NCBI RefSeq assembly: GCF_027594865.1
Contig: NZ_CP089391.1
Coordinates: 4,804,501-4,868,500, forward strand
From: Bradyrhizobium xenonodulans
Lineage (GTDB): Bacteria; Pseudomonadota; Alphaproteobacteria; Rhizobiales; Xanthobacteraceae
Reading direction: 5' to 3'
DNA: 64,000 nt
Shown piece by piece: positions 24,220 through 33,103 of the stretch. The translations under genes and the position numbers were made by a program. Within the stretch, counting starts at the first letter, position 1. Every line of letters starts with the position of its first letter. The notes under the pieces are model-generated. The model did not search any database and was not told the origin of the DNA. It was given only the letters and a program-made list of their open reading frames with translations.

Positions 24220-27200
24220 CTACTCGGCTGCGATCTGCCGTGGCGCCGGCGGCGGGTTTGCCAGATCGGCAGCGAGCTGGGCGTAGCGGGCCTTCGCGTC
24301 GGCAACCGCCTTCTCCTTCACGGGGCCGTAGCCGCGGATGCGGTCGGGGAGCGAGAGCAATTCCACCGCGGTGTCGATCGTAACAGGCGACAACAGGCCG
24401 AGCACGGTTGTGACGTCCTTCTCGTAGCCGGCGATCAGGTCACGCTCGAGCTTGCGGTCGGCGCTGCGGCCGAAGATATCGAGCGCCGTGCCGCGCAGGA
24501 ACTTGAACTTCGCCAGCACGCGGAAGACGTTCAGCATCCACGGGCCGAAGGCGCGCTTCTTCGGGCGGCCGAGCGCGTCGAGGCCACCGCCGAGGATCGG
24601 CGGGGCGAGGTTGAAGCTGAACTTGAAGTCGCCCTCGAACTGGTCGCGGAGCTGCTGCGCGAAGGCGCCGTCGGTGAAGAGACGCGCGACTTCGTATTCG
24701 TCCTTGTACGCGAGCAGCTTGGCGTAGTTGACCGCGACCGCGCGCGGCAGCGCATCGCCGTAGCCGCCCTTGACCGCGGCGTCACGGACCTGATCGACCA
24801 GCTTGCGATAGCGTTTGGCCAACCGGCCGTTCTGGTAGGCGGTGAGATGCCTGGTGCGATGCTCGATGACTTCGTCGAGGGTCATCGCCTCCAGCGTCTT
24901 CGGCGCGACGACCTCGTCCGTGCCCTTCAGCATGCCGGCGAGGCGCTGGGGATTCGCGACCGCGAGACGACCGAGACGGAAGGCTTCCTTGTTCATCTTG
25001 ATCGAGACGCCGTTGACCTCGATCGCCTGCTCGATCGATTCCGCCGACAACGGGAACAGCCCCTTCTGATAGGCATAGCCCATCATCATCATGTTGGTGG
25101 CGATGGCATCGCCGAGCAGCTGCTCGGCCGGCTTGGTGAAATCGAAGAACACCGAGTCCTTGTGCAGCGCCGTCTCCAGGAGGCCGTTCAGCTTGCGGGT
25201 CTGGAAGTTGAAGTCGCGGTTGAGGACGAAATCGGCGGTGGGAATGACGTGGCTGTTGATGATGCCGCGGGTGCGGCTGGTGTCGCAGAGCGAGATCGTG
25301 TCCTTGGCGACCGCGACCACCTCGTCGGCCGCGAGCACGAGATCCGCCGTGCCGGTGACGATGCGCGAGCATGTCACCTCGGCCGGGTGATCGGACAGGC
25401 GGACGTGGCTCAGCACCGCGCCACCTTTTTGCGCGAGGCCCGACATGTCGAGGATCATCGAGGCCTTGCCCTCGATGTGGGCGGCCATGCCGAGCAGCGC
25501 GCCGATGGTCAGCACGCCGGTGCCGCCGACACCGCCGACCGCGATGTTGTAAGGCTTGTCGAGCGTCGGGCGCGAGGCGGGCTCGGGCAGCTCGCCGATG
25601 TCCGCCAGCTCGGCCGGGGCGCGGTGGCGCGGCTTGCCGCCGTCGACGGTGACGAAGGACGGGCAGAAGCCCTTCACGCAGGAATAGTCCTTGTTGCAGG
25701 ACGACTGGTTGATGGCGCGCTTGCGGCCGAACTCGGTCTCCAGCGGCTCGACCGAGATGCAGTTCGACTGCACTGAGCAGTCGCCGCAGCCCTCGCACAC
25801 GGCCGGATTGATCATGACGCGGCGCGCCGGATCCTCCATCAGGCCGCGCTTGCGGCGGCGGCGCTTCTCGGCGGCGCAGGTCTGCACGAAGACGATGGCC
25901 GAGGTGCCCTTGTAGTCGCGGCACAGCTTCATGACGTTCTGAAGCTCGTCGCGATGATACAGCTTCACCCCGGGCGCGATGGTGTCGGCCGGATAGGCGT
26001 CGGGCGCTTCGGAGACCAGATAGATCTCGCGGATGCCTTCGGCGTGGAGCTGGAAAGTGATCTGCTGCGGCGAGAGATCGCCGTCATGGCGCTGGCCGCC
26101 GGTCATGGCCACCGCGTCGTTGTAGAGGATCTTGTAGGTGATGTTGGTCTTCGACGCGACCGCCTGGCGGATCGCCAGAAGGCCTGAGTGGAAGTAAGTG
26201 CCGTCGCCAAGGTTGGCGAAAATGTGGTTCTCGTTGGTGAACGGCGCGATGCCGACCCACGGCACGCCCTCGCCGCCCATGTGCGTGAACGTCTCGGTCG
26301 AGCGGTCCATCCACAGCGCCATGAAGTGGCAGCCGATGCCGGCCAGCGCGCGGCTGCCTTCGGGGACCTTGGTCGATGTGTTGTGGGGACAACCGGAGCA
26401 GAAATACGGAGTTCGGGAGACGGGTGCGACCGCCTGCATCTGGGTCGCCTGACGGCCGTTGAACCAGTCGGCCTTGGCGCGGAGCATCGAAGCAATCTCG
26501 GGGTTGAGATTAAGTCGAAGCAGCCGCTCGGTCAGCGAGGTCGCGAGCGAGGCGACGCTGAGCTCTGCCGAGAAGGTCAGGAAGCGCTTGTCGTGCTCGT
26601 CCATCTTGCCGACGATGCGCGGGCGGACGTCGTCGCGCCAGTTGAACAGCTCCTGCTTGACCTGGTTCTCGACGATCTCGCGGCGTTCCTCGATGATGAA
26701 GATTTCCTCGAGGCCGACCGCGAACTGCCGCACGCCTTCCGGCTCCAGCGGCCAGGGCATGCCGATCTTGTAGAGGCGAAGGCCGATTTTTGCGGCGACC
26801 TCTTCGGTGATGCCGAGCTCGCGCAGCGCCTGCCGCACGTCCTCATAGCTCTTGCCTGAGGCCATGATGCCGAAGCGGGCGTTCGGCGAGTCCATCGTGA
26901 CGCGGTTGACCTTGTTGGCGCGCGCAAAGGCGATGGCGGCAAAGCCCTTGTAGTCCTGCAGGCGGCGGTCCTGCTCGAAGCGGTCATCGGGCCAGCGCAG
27001 ATTGAGGCCACCGGGCGGCAGCTCGAAATCCGGAGGGATGATGAACGGCTTCATCTCGTCGGTGAGGTCGATCTCGGCGGTCGTCTCCACCGTCTCGGTG
27101 ATCACCTTCATGCCGACCCAGCAGCCCGAGTAACGCGACATCGCGATGCCGAGCAGGCCCATCTCGATCATCTCGTGGATGCTCGAGGGGTAGAGATACG

Positions 27201-27711
27201 GCATCAGCGCCGACATGAAGGCATGGTCGGACTGATGCGGGACGGTCGAGGATTTTGCGCCGTGGTCGTCGCCGGCAAGACACAGCACGCCGCCGTTCTT
27301 GGCCGAGCCCGCGGCATTGCCGTGGCGGAACACGTCACCACAGCGATCGACGCCAGGACCCTTGCCGTACCAGATGCCGACCACGCCGTCGTATTTGGCG
27401 CCGGGCGAGAGGTTGAGCTGCTGCGAGCCCCATACCGCGGTCGCCGCCAGATCTTCGTTCACGCCGGGCTGGAACTTGATGTTGTACTGCTCGAGATGCT
27501 TGCGGGCGGCGAAGAGCTGCTGGTCGTAGCCGCCGAGCGGCGAGCCGCGGTAGCCGGAGATGAAGCCCGCGGTGTTGAGGCCGTTGGCGCGGTCGCGCCG
27601 GATCTGGGCCATCGGCAGCCGGACCAGGGCCTGGATGCCCGTGGTGAAGACGTGCCCGGTTTCCTGGGTGTATTTTTGATCGAGACTGATCGGACCCTGG
27701 TTGATGCCCAT
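24220..27711 (-). CDS. Indolepyruvate:ferredoxin oxidoreductase family protein (fused)
   Basis: A 1163-residue thiamine-diphosphate 2-oxoacid oxidoreductase with all parts in one chain. The N-terminal region (ISGYRGSPLGGYDQQL, PGVNEDLAATAVWGSQQ) is the pyrimidine-binding part. The TPP/Mg region includes YFCSGCPHNTST and FANLGDGTYFHSG. A cysteine cluster follows (VCEGCGDCSVQSNC and SCVKGFC), suggesting an iron-sulfur site, and then the gamma domain with VGGVGGTGVLTIGALLG. It oxidatively decarboxylates aryl or branched 2-oxoacids to acyl-CoA. Fused enzymes of this kind occur in Proteobacteria, including aerobes. It is monocistronic, with a divergent cytochrome gene 281 bases away. Confidence 0.92.
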   Translation of the reverse strand: MGINQGPISLDQKYTQETGHVFTTGIQALVRLPMAQIRRDRANGLNTAGFISGYRGSPLGGYDQQLFAARKHLEQYNIKFQPGVNEDLAATAVWGSQQLNLSPGAKYDGVVGIWYGKGPGVDRCGDVFRHGNAAGSAKNGGVLCLAGDDHGAKSSTVPHQSDHAFMSALMPYLYPSSIHEMIEMGLLGIAMSRYSGCWVGMKVITETVETTAEIDLTDEMKPFIIPPDFELPPGGLNLRWPDDRFEQDRRLQDYKGFAAIAFARANKVNRVTMDSPNARFGIMASGKSYEDVRQALRELGITEEVAAKIGLRLYKIGMPWPLEPEGVRQFAVGLEEIFIIEERREIVENQVKQELFNWRDDVRPRIVGKMDEHDKRFLTFSAELSVASLATSLTERLLRLNLNPEIASMLRAKADWFNGRQATQMQAVAPVSRTPYFCSGCPHNTSTKVPEGSRALAGIGCHFMALWMDRSTETFTHMGGEGVPWVGIAPFTNENHIFANLGDGTYFHSGLLAIRQAVASKTNITYKILYNDAVAMTGGQRHDGDLSPQQITFQLHAEGIREIYLVSEAPDAYPADTIAPGVKLYHRDELQNVMKLCRDYKGTSAIVFVQTCAAEKRRRRKRGLMEDPARRVMINPAVCEGCGDCSVQSNCISVEPLETEFGRKRAINQSSCNKDYSCVKGFCPSFVTVDGGKPRHRAPAELADIGELPEPASRPTLDKPYNIAVGGVGGTGVLTIGALLGMAAHIEGKASMILDMSGLAQKGGAVLSHVRLSDHPAEVTCSRIVTGTADLVLAADEVVAVAKDTISLCDTSRTRGIINSHVIPTADFVLNRDFNFQTRKLNGLLETALHKDSVFFDFTKPAEQLLGDAIATNMMMMGYAYQKGLFPLSAESIEQAIEVNGVSIKMNKEAFRLGRLAVANPQRLAGMLKGTDEVVAPKTLEAMTLDEVIEHRTRHLTAYQNGRLAKRYRKLVDQVRDAAVKGGYGDALPRAVAVNYAKLLAYKDEYEVARLFTDGAFAQQLRDQFEGDFKFSFNLAPPILGGGLDALGRPKKRAFGPWMLNVFRVLAKFKFLRGTALDIFGRSADRKLERDLIAGYEKDVTTVLGLLSPVTIDTAVELLSLPDRIRGYGPVKEKAVADAKARYAQLAADLANPPPAPRQIAAE

Positions 27712-27992
27712 GCTGTCCTCGTTTCGCCCTGTTCAGGTCTTGCCACTTAAGCCGTTGCCTGCCCGTTGTTTTTAGCTAGGGCGCGCCGACCACCTCTGCC
27801 ACTCTATGTCGGATATTTAACGCGGCGCATCACAATTCTGGACCAAAGGGAGCGTCGGGTAAAAATCGCAACTTCGTGGCTGCAAAGGCATCGGCGATTT
27901 TCAATTTGTGTCACCATACCCCCGCCGTCGCGAAATGAATCGACGCACCGACAATGCAGGACGACGTCGATTGGTCGCAGGAGAGGCTTTCG

Positions 27993-29213
27993 ATGCGGAC
28001 GATTCTGGCTGGTCTTGCGTTGTGCAGTGCGGTTGCGAGTACGGTTACAAGCGTAACCCTCGCCGCCGAGCCGTCGCCCGAGCTGATCGCCTACGGCAGG
28101 ACGCTGGTCGAGGCCGGTGGCTGCGCGGGCTGCCACACCGCCGATCCGGCCAAACCGTTCGCGGGCGGCAAGCGCATCGACACGCCCTTCGGCACGATCT
28201 ATGCGCCGAACCTGACGCCCGACCGCGACACCGGGATCGGCGCCTGGACGGATGCCGATTTCACCCGCGCTGTGCGCACCGGCATCGCACCTGACGGCTC
28301 GAACTATTATCCGGCGTTCCCCTACCCCTACTTCACGAAGATGACGAAGGACGACACGCTGGCGATCCGCGCCTATCTCGGCACGCTGGCGCCCGTCGCG
28401 AGCCGCAACAAGCCGCCAGAGCTACGCTGGCCGTTCGGCTATCGCGGCCTGATGCGGGTCTGGAACGCCCTGTATTTCAAGCCCGGTCTGTTCGAGCCGG
28501 ACCAGAGCCAGAGCGCGGCGTGGAACAGAGGCGGCTATCTCGTCACCGGCCTCGGCCATTGCGGCGCCTGCCATACACCGAAGAACTATTTTGGCGCCGA
28601 CAAGCAAGCGCAGGCCCTCTCGGGCAGCGAGGTCGGCGGCTGGTACGCGCCAAGGCTCGATGGCGCCGCGCGCACCGGGCTGAGATCGTGGAGCGTCGAG
28701 GACATCACCGAATATCTGCAAAGCGGCCGCAACGCCAAAAGCCATGCCGGCGGGCTGATGGCGGAGGTGGTCGTCAACTCGACGGCGAAGATGGGCGATG
28801 CCGATGTGCGCGCGATCGCGGTTTACCTGAAGAGCCTGCCGCCGTCGCGGCGCGAGACCATCGTGACGCCGCCTGACGATACCGAGATGAAGTCCGGCCT
28901 GGCGGTCTATGCGAAGCTGTGCGTCGCCTGCCATGAGGCCGACGGCTCGGGCGCCCCGCGGATCTACCCGCCGCTGCCCGGCAACGCGCTGCTGCAATCG
29001 GTCAACCCGTCCTCGACCCTGCGCATCATCCTCGACGGCGCCCACACCGTGACGACGGAACGTGCGCCCAACACCGGCGAGATGCCTGGTTATGCCAAGC
29101 AATTGTCCGACCAAGAGATCGCGGCAGTGACGAACTACATCCGCAATTCCTGGGGCAATGCGGGCCCGCTGGTGACGCCGGCGCAGGTGGCGAAGGCGCG
29201 GAAGGAGGAGTAG
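27993..29213 (+). CDS. Triheme cytochrome c (alcohol/sugar dehydrogenase subunit type)
   Basis: A 406-residue exported cytochrome. Residues 1-25 are a signal peptide (MRTILAGLAL..., cleavage after TLAA). There are three CxxCH motifs: CAGCH at 44-48, CGACH in the middle and CVACH in the last third. Three heme domains of this spacing are typical of the cytochrome subunit of membrane-bound alcohol, gluconate or sorbitol dehydrogenases, passing electrons to ubiquinone. No catalytic dehydrogenase subunit is adjacent. The ATG at 27993 follows GGAGAGG; the frame extends 13 codons upstream without signal-peptide logic. A family B repeat follows the stop. Confidence 0.92.
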   Translation: MRTILAGLALCSAVASTVTSVTLAAEPSPELIAYGRTLVEAGGCAGCHTADPAKPFAGGKRIDTPFGTIYAPNLTPDRDTGIGAWTDADFTRAVRTGIAPDGSNYYPAFPYPYFTKMTKDDTLAIRAYLGTLAPVASRNKPPELRWPFGYRGLMRVWNALYFKPGLFEPDQSQSAAWNRGGYLVTGLGHCGACHTPKNYFGADKQAQALSGSEVGGWYAPRLDGAARTGLRSWSVEDITEYLQSGRNAKSHAGGLMAEVVVNSTAKMGDADVRAIAVYLKSLPPSRRETIVTPPDDTEMKSGLAVYAKLCVACHEADGSGAPRIYPPLPGNALLQSVNPSSTLRIILDGAHTVTTERAPNTGEMPGYAKQLSDQEIAAVTNYIRNSWGNAGPLVTPAQVAKARKEE

Positions 29214-29221
29214 TCCCTCCC

Positions 29222-29308
29222 CGTCATTGCGAGGAGCGCAGCGACGAAGCAATCCAGGATCCTTCCGCGGAGACATCTCTGGATTGCTTCGCTGCGCTCG
29301 CAATGACG
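29222..29308. repeat. Palindromic repeat, family B
   Basis: CGTCATTGCGAGGAGCGCAG ... CGCTCGCAATGACG, with inner arms AAGCAATCCAGGAT and a near-complement CTCTGGATTGCTT. It fills the gap between two convergent genes and could serve as a hairpin for both transcripts. Confidence 0.87.
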
Positions 29309-29321
29309 ACGTGGATAGAGC

Positions 29322-29966
29322 CTACTTCTCCTCATCCCCCGTGAAGACGAATTTCGGCATCTCCCATTTGTAGCGCACCGCCAGCAGACGGAAGCTGAGG
29401 CCGAGGACGAAGGTCAAGATCGTCCAGAGCTCGGCATTGAGATTCAAACCGAACGCGGTGGCATAGAACAGCCCTGTCACGACCGAGACGCTGGCGTAGA
29501 GCTCGGAACGAAACAACAGCGGCACGTCGTTGCAAAGCACGTCGCGCAACACGCCGCCGGCGCAGCCCGTCACCATGCCCGAGACGATCACGATCGGCAG
29601 CGAGACATCCATCTGCCAGGCGACGTTGCAACCGATCATGGTGAAGACGACGAGGCCGATGGCATCGAGCACGATGAAGGCGAGGTGCAGGCGATGCACG
29701 AGCCGCGCGATCACGATCGTCAGCAGCGCCGCGCCGCCCGGCAGCGCGAGATAGACCGGGTTCGCGACCCAGACCAGCGGATAGTGGCCGAGAAACAGGT
29801 CGCGCAGCGTGCCACCGCCGAGCGCGGTGATGCAGGCGAGAAGACACACGCCGACATAGTCCATGCTGCGCCGCCCGGCAGCCAGTGCGGCCGTCATGCC
29901 CTCCGCCGTGAGGGCAACGTACGCCAGATAGTGCAGCACCGTGTCGGTCGGGGGCAGGCTCCACAT
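29322..29966 (-). CDS. TRIC-type cation channel family protein (UPF0126/YicG)
   Basis: A 214-residue membrane protein with seven helices in two related halves, each with a GGG-type motif: ITALGGGTLRDLFLG and TGCAGGVLRDVLCNDVP. These GGxxRD repeats are the UPF0126 signature; family members form trimeric intracellular cation (TRIC) channels or anion/glycine carriers. The ATG at 29966 has GAGGGA upstream and begins just before the first helix; the frame extends 46 codons without support. Convergent with the cytochrome gene and divergent from the 30146 gene. Confidence 0.9.
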   Translation of the reverse strand: MWSLPPTDTVLHYLAYVALTAEGMTAALAAGRRSMDYVGVCLLACITALGGGTLRDLFLGHYPLVWVANPVYLALPGGAALLTIVIARLVHRLHLAFIVLDAIGLVVFTMIGCNVAWQMDVSLPIVIVSGMVTGCAGGVLRDVLCNDVPLLFRSELYASVSVVTGLFYATAFGLNLNAELWTILTFVLGLSFRLLAVRYKWEMPKFVFTGDEEK

Positions 29967-30087
29967 CAGCTTATTCCCTCGGGCTTGTTCCCTCGTCGCC
30001 GTCATGGAACTCGCGTCCAGTTCCGGGGTGAACAGGTTCCCGATTCCCGCCGCCGGAGCAACATGCGACGAAAGCATTGGAGGGCGC

Positions 30088-30113
30088 GGAACAGAATCTC
30101 GCACCTGAGGGTT
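30088..30113 (+). promoter_or_regulatory. Possible EcfG-type promoter for the 30146 gene
   Basis: GGAAC at 30088-30092, 17 bases, then GGTT at 30110-30113. The -35 is exact and the -10 differs from CGTT at its least conserved first base. The predicted start is about 27 bases before the ATG. Confidence 0.4.
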
Positions 30114-30145
30114 GTCCCGCCGTGATCAACGAGGAGACCCAATCG

Positions 30146-30538
30146 ATGGCTGACGACCGTTTTCCCAACGATCCGTATCGCCCGAACCTCGCCGACGATG
30201 AGTATGTCCGTGCGGCGCGCCGGGATGCCGAGCTGCAGGCTGATCCCGAGCTCGGCGAAGGCCCCGCCTCCAGCGGCAAGGTCGCGCTGTTCGCGGTGGC
30301 CGTCGCCCTGGTACTGGGCGCCGTGTTCTACGGCTTGAACAACACCAGCACGAGCAATCAGGCCAGCAACACGCCGGCGACGCAGACCGCGCAGCAGGCG
30401 CCGTCCGCCAATCCGGCCGCGCCTCCGGGCATGCGCGACGTGACGCCGCGCACCAACACCGAGCCAGGCACGACCACGGGCGCGGCGCCGAGCAAGCCGG
30501 CCCCGGATACGCAGACGCCGTCTGACGGCGCCAAGTAA
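30146..30538 (+). CDS. Single-pass membrane protein with Pro/Thr/Ala-rich tail
   Basis: A 130-residue protein. The first 45 residues are charged and cytoplasmic (MADDRFPNDPYRPNLADDEY), one transmembrane helix follows (VALFAVAVALVLGAVFYGL, about 46-64), and the rest is a low-complexity Ser/Thr/Pro/Ala/Gln tail predicted outside. No domain recognised. GAGGAGA at 30131 is the ribosome binding site. It has a candidate stress promoter and its own terminator, so it is a monocistronic gene. Function unknown; the layout suits a periplasmic spacer or stress envelope protein. Confidence 0.8.
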   Translation: MADDRFPNDPYRPNLADDEYVRAARRDAELQADPELGEGPASSGKVALFAVAVALVLGAVFYGLNNTSTSNQASNTPATQTAQQAPSANPAAPPGMRDVTPRTNTEPGTTTGAAPSKPAPDTQTPSDGAK

Positions 30539-30560
30539 CGATTTGCAACAACATGCGACA

Positions 30561-30589
30561 GCGGCGGGACCTCACATCCCGCCGCTTTT
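30561..30589 (+). terminator. Intrinsic terminator after the 30146 gene
   Basis: GCGGCGGGA at 30561-30569 pairs with TCCCGCCGC at 30577-30585 over a 7-base loop, followed by TTTT. It lies 23 bases after the stop codon, between convergent genes. Confidence 0.85.
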
Positions 30590-30598
30590 CATTCGGCT

Positions 30599-31408
30599 CT
30601 AGCTGAACATCTTGTTGAGCTCGCCGCCGGGATAGCCGCTGCCGAGCTCTGTGAAGGTGCCCTTCTCCGCCATTTCCTTTGCCGCGCGCATGAAGCCGCC
30701 CCAGGCGGCGCGGGCGAGCGAGCCGCCGACACTGATCCGGCGCACGCCGAGATCCTCGGCTTCCTGCCGCGACAGTCCGGAGCCGCCGATCAGCAGGTTG
30801 AACGGTTTTGGTGCGACAGCCTTCACCACCGCGGCGATATCCTCGCGGGTCTTCAGGCCCGGCGCATAGAGACAATCGGCGCCGGCATCGGCGTAGGCGG
30901 TGAGCCGGTCGATGACGAGCTTGAGATCGGTCACGCCCCACAAATAAGCCTCACAACGCCCGACCAGCAGCGTGCCGCTGTCACCGATCGCCTTGCGCGA
31001 GGCCTTGATCCGCTCGACCGCGAGCGCGCGATCGTAGATCGGCTTGTCCTTGTCGCCGCTGGAATCCTCGATCGAGAGGCCCGCGACGCCGGTGCGCACA
31101 CAGCGCTCGACGTTATCGGCGACCTTGTCCGGCTCGACGGCGAAGCCGCCCTCGAAATCCGCGTTGACCGGGATGTCGACGGAAGAGCTCAATGCTGCCA
31201 GATGCTGACAGACATCCTCGACGGTGACGTGGTTGTCGGCCTTGCCGATGGTCCAGGCAAAGCCCGCGCTCGATGACGCAATCGCCTTGAAACCGAGATG
31301 CTGCAAGGCTTTCGCGCTGCCGACGTCGACCGGATTGGGCAGGATGAAGCAGCCGCTCTCGTGCATTGTCCTGAACGTCGCGCGCTTGTCAGCGGTCGTC
31401 ACATGCAT
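30599..31408 (-). CDS. Isocitrate lyase/PEP mutase superfamily protein
   Basis: A 269-residue alpha/beta barrel. Motifs: FILPNPVDVGSAKALQHLGF at the start, VNADFEGGF in the middle (metal-binding acidic strand), and LSIEDSSGDKDKPIYD. The KKCGH motif of true isocitrate lyases is absent; GRCEAYL takes a similar place, as in carboxyPEP mutase-like and oxaloacetate decarboxylase-like members. The precise reaction is not predictable. The ATG at 31408 follows GGGAGAG. It is followed by two small dimeric-barrel genes upstream on the same strand, 52 bases away. Confidence 0.88.
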   Translation of the reverse strand: MHVTTADKRATFRTMHESGCFILPNPVDVGSAKALQHLGFKAIASSSAGFAWTIGKADNHVTVEDVCQHLAALSSSVDIPVNADFEGGFAVEPDKVADNVERCVRTGVAGLSIEDSSGDKDKPIYDRALAVERIKASRKAIGDSGTLLVGRCEAYLWGVTDLKLVIDRLTAYADAGADCLYAPGLKTREDIAAVVKAVAPKPFNLLIGGSGLSRQEAEDLGVRRISVGGSLARAAWGGFMRAAKEMAEKGTFTELGSGYPGGELNKMFS

Positions 31409-31460
31409 GTTTCTCTCCCTGAGTTGGCCGCGCAGAGATAGGCACGGGTGTGCGCCAGTG

Positions 31461-31811
31461 CTAGTGCACGTCGTGCACGGCGCGGCTGTCCTTTGGCGCC
31501 TGCTCGCGATCATTCATGCTGTAGTCGCGGACGACGCTGGCGATGCGCAAGTGATAATCGGCAAAGATTTTTGCCCTGCCCTTGGCCTGGGTGCGGCGGT
31601 GCTCCATCGTGTTGCGCCAGGCCTGAACCGCCGCCTCATCCCGCCAGAACGACACCGACAGGATCTTGCCCTTCTCGGTCAGGCTCTCGAAGCGCTCGAC
31701 CGAGATGAAGCCGTCGATGGTTTGCAGGATCGGCTTCAGATCGGCGGCGAGGTCGAAGTAATCCTGGCGATGTTCCGGCTTCGGCCAGACCTCGAAGATC
31801 ACGGCGATCAT
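31461..31811 (-). CDS. Antibiotic biosynthesis monooxygenase (ABM) domain protein
   Basis: A 116-residue ferredoxin-like dimeric alpha/beta barrel. Motifs: MIAVIFEVWPKPEHRQDYFD, then GFISVERFESLTEKGKILSVS and FWRDEAAVQAWRN, the usual ABM pattern with W-R-N in the second helix. Such proteins are heme-degrading, quinol-modifying or simply scavenging enzymes. The start at 31811 was chosen because the upstream 34 codons are not protein-like. It lies 37 bases after the NIPSNAP-like gene on the same strand and probably shares its transcript. Confidence 0.88.
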   Translation of the reverse strand: MIAVIFEVWPKPEHRQDYFDLAADLKPILQTIDGFISVERFESLTEKGKILSVSFWRDEAAVQAWRNTMEHRRTQAKGRAKIFADYHLRIASVVRDYSMNDREQAPKDSRAVHDVH

Positions 31812-31848
31812 GGGCGTCTCCTCATCGTTGGTGGCCCTACAATACCAC

Positions 31849-32157
31849 TTACAAGACCACTTGGCGCAGGAAGGTGCGCTCTTCGGCGAGGATGAATTTC
31901 TCGGCTTCGGCATAATTGAAATTCGCTACGCCATCGAGATCAGCGCGCAACGTCTTGCGGTAGGATTCGTAGGCCGCCAGGCTCGCGAAGGAGATCAGGC
32001 CGAAGGCGATGTTGTTGGTTCCCTCGTGCGGCATGAAATAGCCGATCAACTCGCCGCCGCAGCGCGGGATGATGGTGAGCCAGCGCTTCGAATATTCCTC
32101 GAACTGCGCGCGCTTGAACGGATCGAGCTGGTAGCGGATGAAGACGGTGACGGACAT
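31849..32157 (-). CDS. NIPSNAP family protein
   Basis: A 102-residue dimeric alpha/beta-barrel protein with the NIPSNAP pattern: [21 protein letters not shown] at the start and [20 protein letters not shown] in the middle, then [12 protein letters not shown]. Function of NIPSNAP proteins is unclear. It is divergent from an ArsR-type regulator 217 bases to the right, and forms a pair with the ABM gene. Control of both by that regulator is a reasonable inference, as in many ArsR/dimeric-barrel pairs. Confidence 0.9.
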   Translation of the reverse strand: MSVTVFIRYQLDPFKRAQFEEYSKRWLTIIPRCGGELIGYFMPHEGTNNIAFGLISFASLAAYESYRKTLRADLDGVANFNYAEAEKFILAEERTFLRQVVL

Positions 32158-32198
32158 GATGGGCTCCTGTGTTCTCTGTCGCTGCAAGCGCAGGTCTC

Positions 32199-32287
32199 GT
32201 AGGGTGGGCAAAGCGAAGCGTGCCCACGTCCTTTGTCCGCAACGACGATTGGTGGGCACGTCGCTGCGCTCCTTTGCCCACACTACG
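32199..32287. repeat. Palindromic repeat, family A (plus family B fragment)
   Basis: GTAGGGTGGGCAAAGCGAAG on the left and CTCCTTTGCCCACACTAC on the right. Immediately after it, at about 32289-32312, lies GGATTGCTTCGCTCGCAATGACG, the end of a family B repeat. It lies in the region between the NIPSNAP gene and the ArsR regulator. Confidence 0.83.
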
Positions 32288-32352
32288 GGGACGGATTGCT
32301 TCGCTCGCAATGACGTGTTTGCAAAGCCACGCTACGCGCTTGCCCGACGACA

Positions 32353-32376
32353 ATGCTTCGGCTACCATCGAAGCAT
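32353..32376. promoter_or_regulatory. Inverted-repeat operator for the ArsR-type regulator
   Basis: ATGCTTCG at 32353-32360 and CGAAGCAT at 32369-32376 are perfect reverse complements spaced by 8 bases; the right arm overlaps the ATG of the regulator. ArsR-family dimers bind imperfect palindromes of this size and usually repress their own gene. A dimer bound here would block ribosome-proximal transcription. Confidence 0.6.
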
Positions 32377-33073
32377 GAAATCAGGTCCCGACATTGCCAT
32401 GGTCGCCTCCCTGGTCGGCGACCCCGCCCGCGCCAACATGCTCACGGCGCTGATGAACGGCCGCGCGCTCACCGCGAGCGAGCTGGCGCAGGAGGCCGGC
32501 ATCACGCCGCAGACCGCGAGCTCGCATCTTTCGAAGCTCGAGGCCGGTGGGCTGGTTGAGCCGGAGAAGCAGGGCCGCCACCGCTACTACCGCCTCACCG
32601 ACGACGATGTCGCCGGCGTGCTCGAAGGCCTTGCGGGCCTTGCCGCCCGCACCGGCCACATGCGCGTGCGCACCGGGCCGAAGGATCCGGCGCTGCGGCG
32701 CGCACGGATCTGCTACGACCACCTCGCCGGCGATCTCGGCGTGCAGATGCTCGATTCCTTGCGCGCACGAAATCTGGTCAGGCAGAAGAAGCAGGACATC
32801 GAGCTGACGGCCGAGGGCGAGCGATTCCTCGCAAAACATCTGCAGATCTCGCCCGACATGCTCACCCATCCGCGCCGGCCTGTCTGCAAGGCCTGCCTCG
32901 ACTGGAGCGAGCGGCGCCATCACCTTGCCGGCACACTGGGTGCCGCCATGATGCAGCGCTTCAACGAACTGAAATGGGCGGCGCGCGACGCCACGCCCGG
33001 CAGCCGCGTGGTGAATTTCACCCGCACCGGCGAAAAGCAGTTCGCCGCGCTGTTCGGGAACGGCAAGGACTGA
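32375..33073 (+). CDS. ArsR-family winged-helix transcriptional regulator
   Basis: A 232-residue regulator. The first 90 residues form a winged helix with the classical LTASELAQEAGITPQTASSH recognition segment and GRHRYYRLTDDDVA wing. The rest (CYDHLAGDLGVQMLDSLRA ... RRPVCKACLDWSERRHHLAG) is an extra C-terminal domain with the CYDHLAG and CLDWSERR motifs found in a subgroup of ArsR proteins that respond to small organic ligands rather than metals. Start at 32375. A perfect inverted repeat overlaps its start codon. Confidence 0.93.
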   Translation: MKSGPDIAMVASLVGDPARANMLTALMNGRALTASELAQEAGITPQTASSHLSKLEAGGLVEPEKQGRHRYYRLTDDDVAGVLEGLAGLAARTGHMRVRTGPKDPALRRARICYDHLAGDLGVQMLDSLRARNLVRQKKQDIELTAEGERFLAKHLQISPDMLTHPRRPVCKACLDWSERRHHLAGTLGAAMMQRFNELKWAARDATPGSRVVNFTRTGEKQFAALFGNGKD

Positions 33074-33103
33074 TCGCACGTTTGCGTGTGAATGAAGGCT
33101 CTC

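Noticed and set aside
24166..25776. 536-codon open frame on the plus strand
   Set aside because: Antisense to the indolepyruvate oxidoreductase gene and starting in a palindromic repeat.
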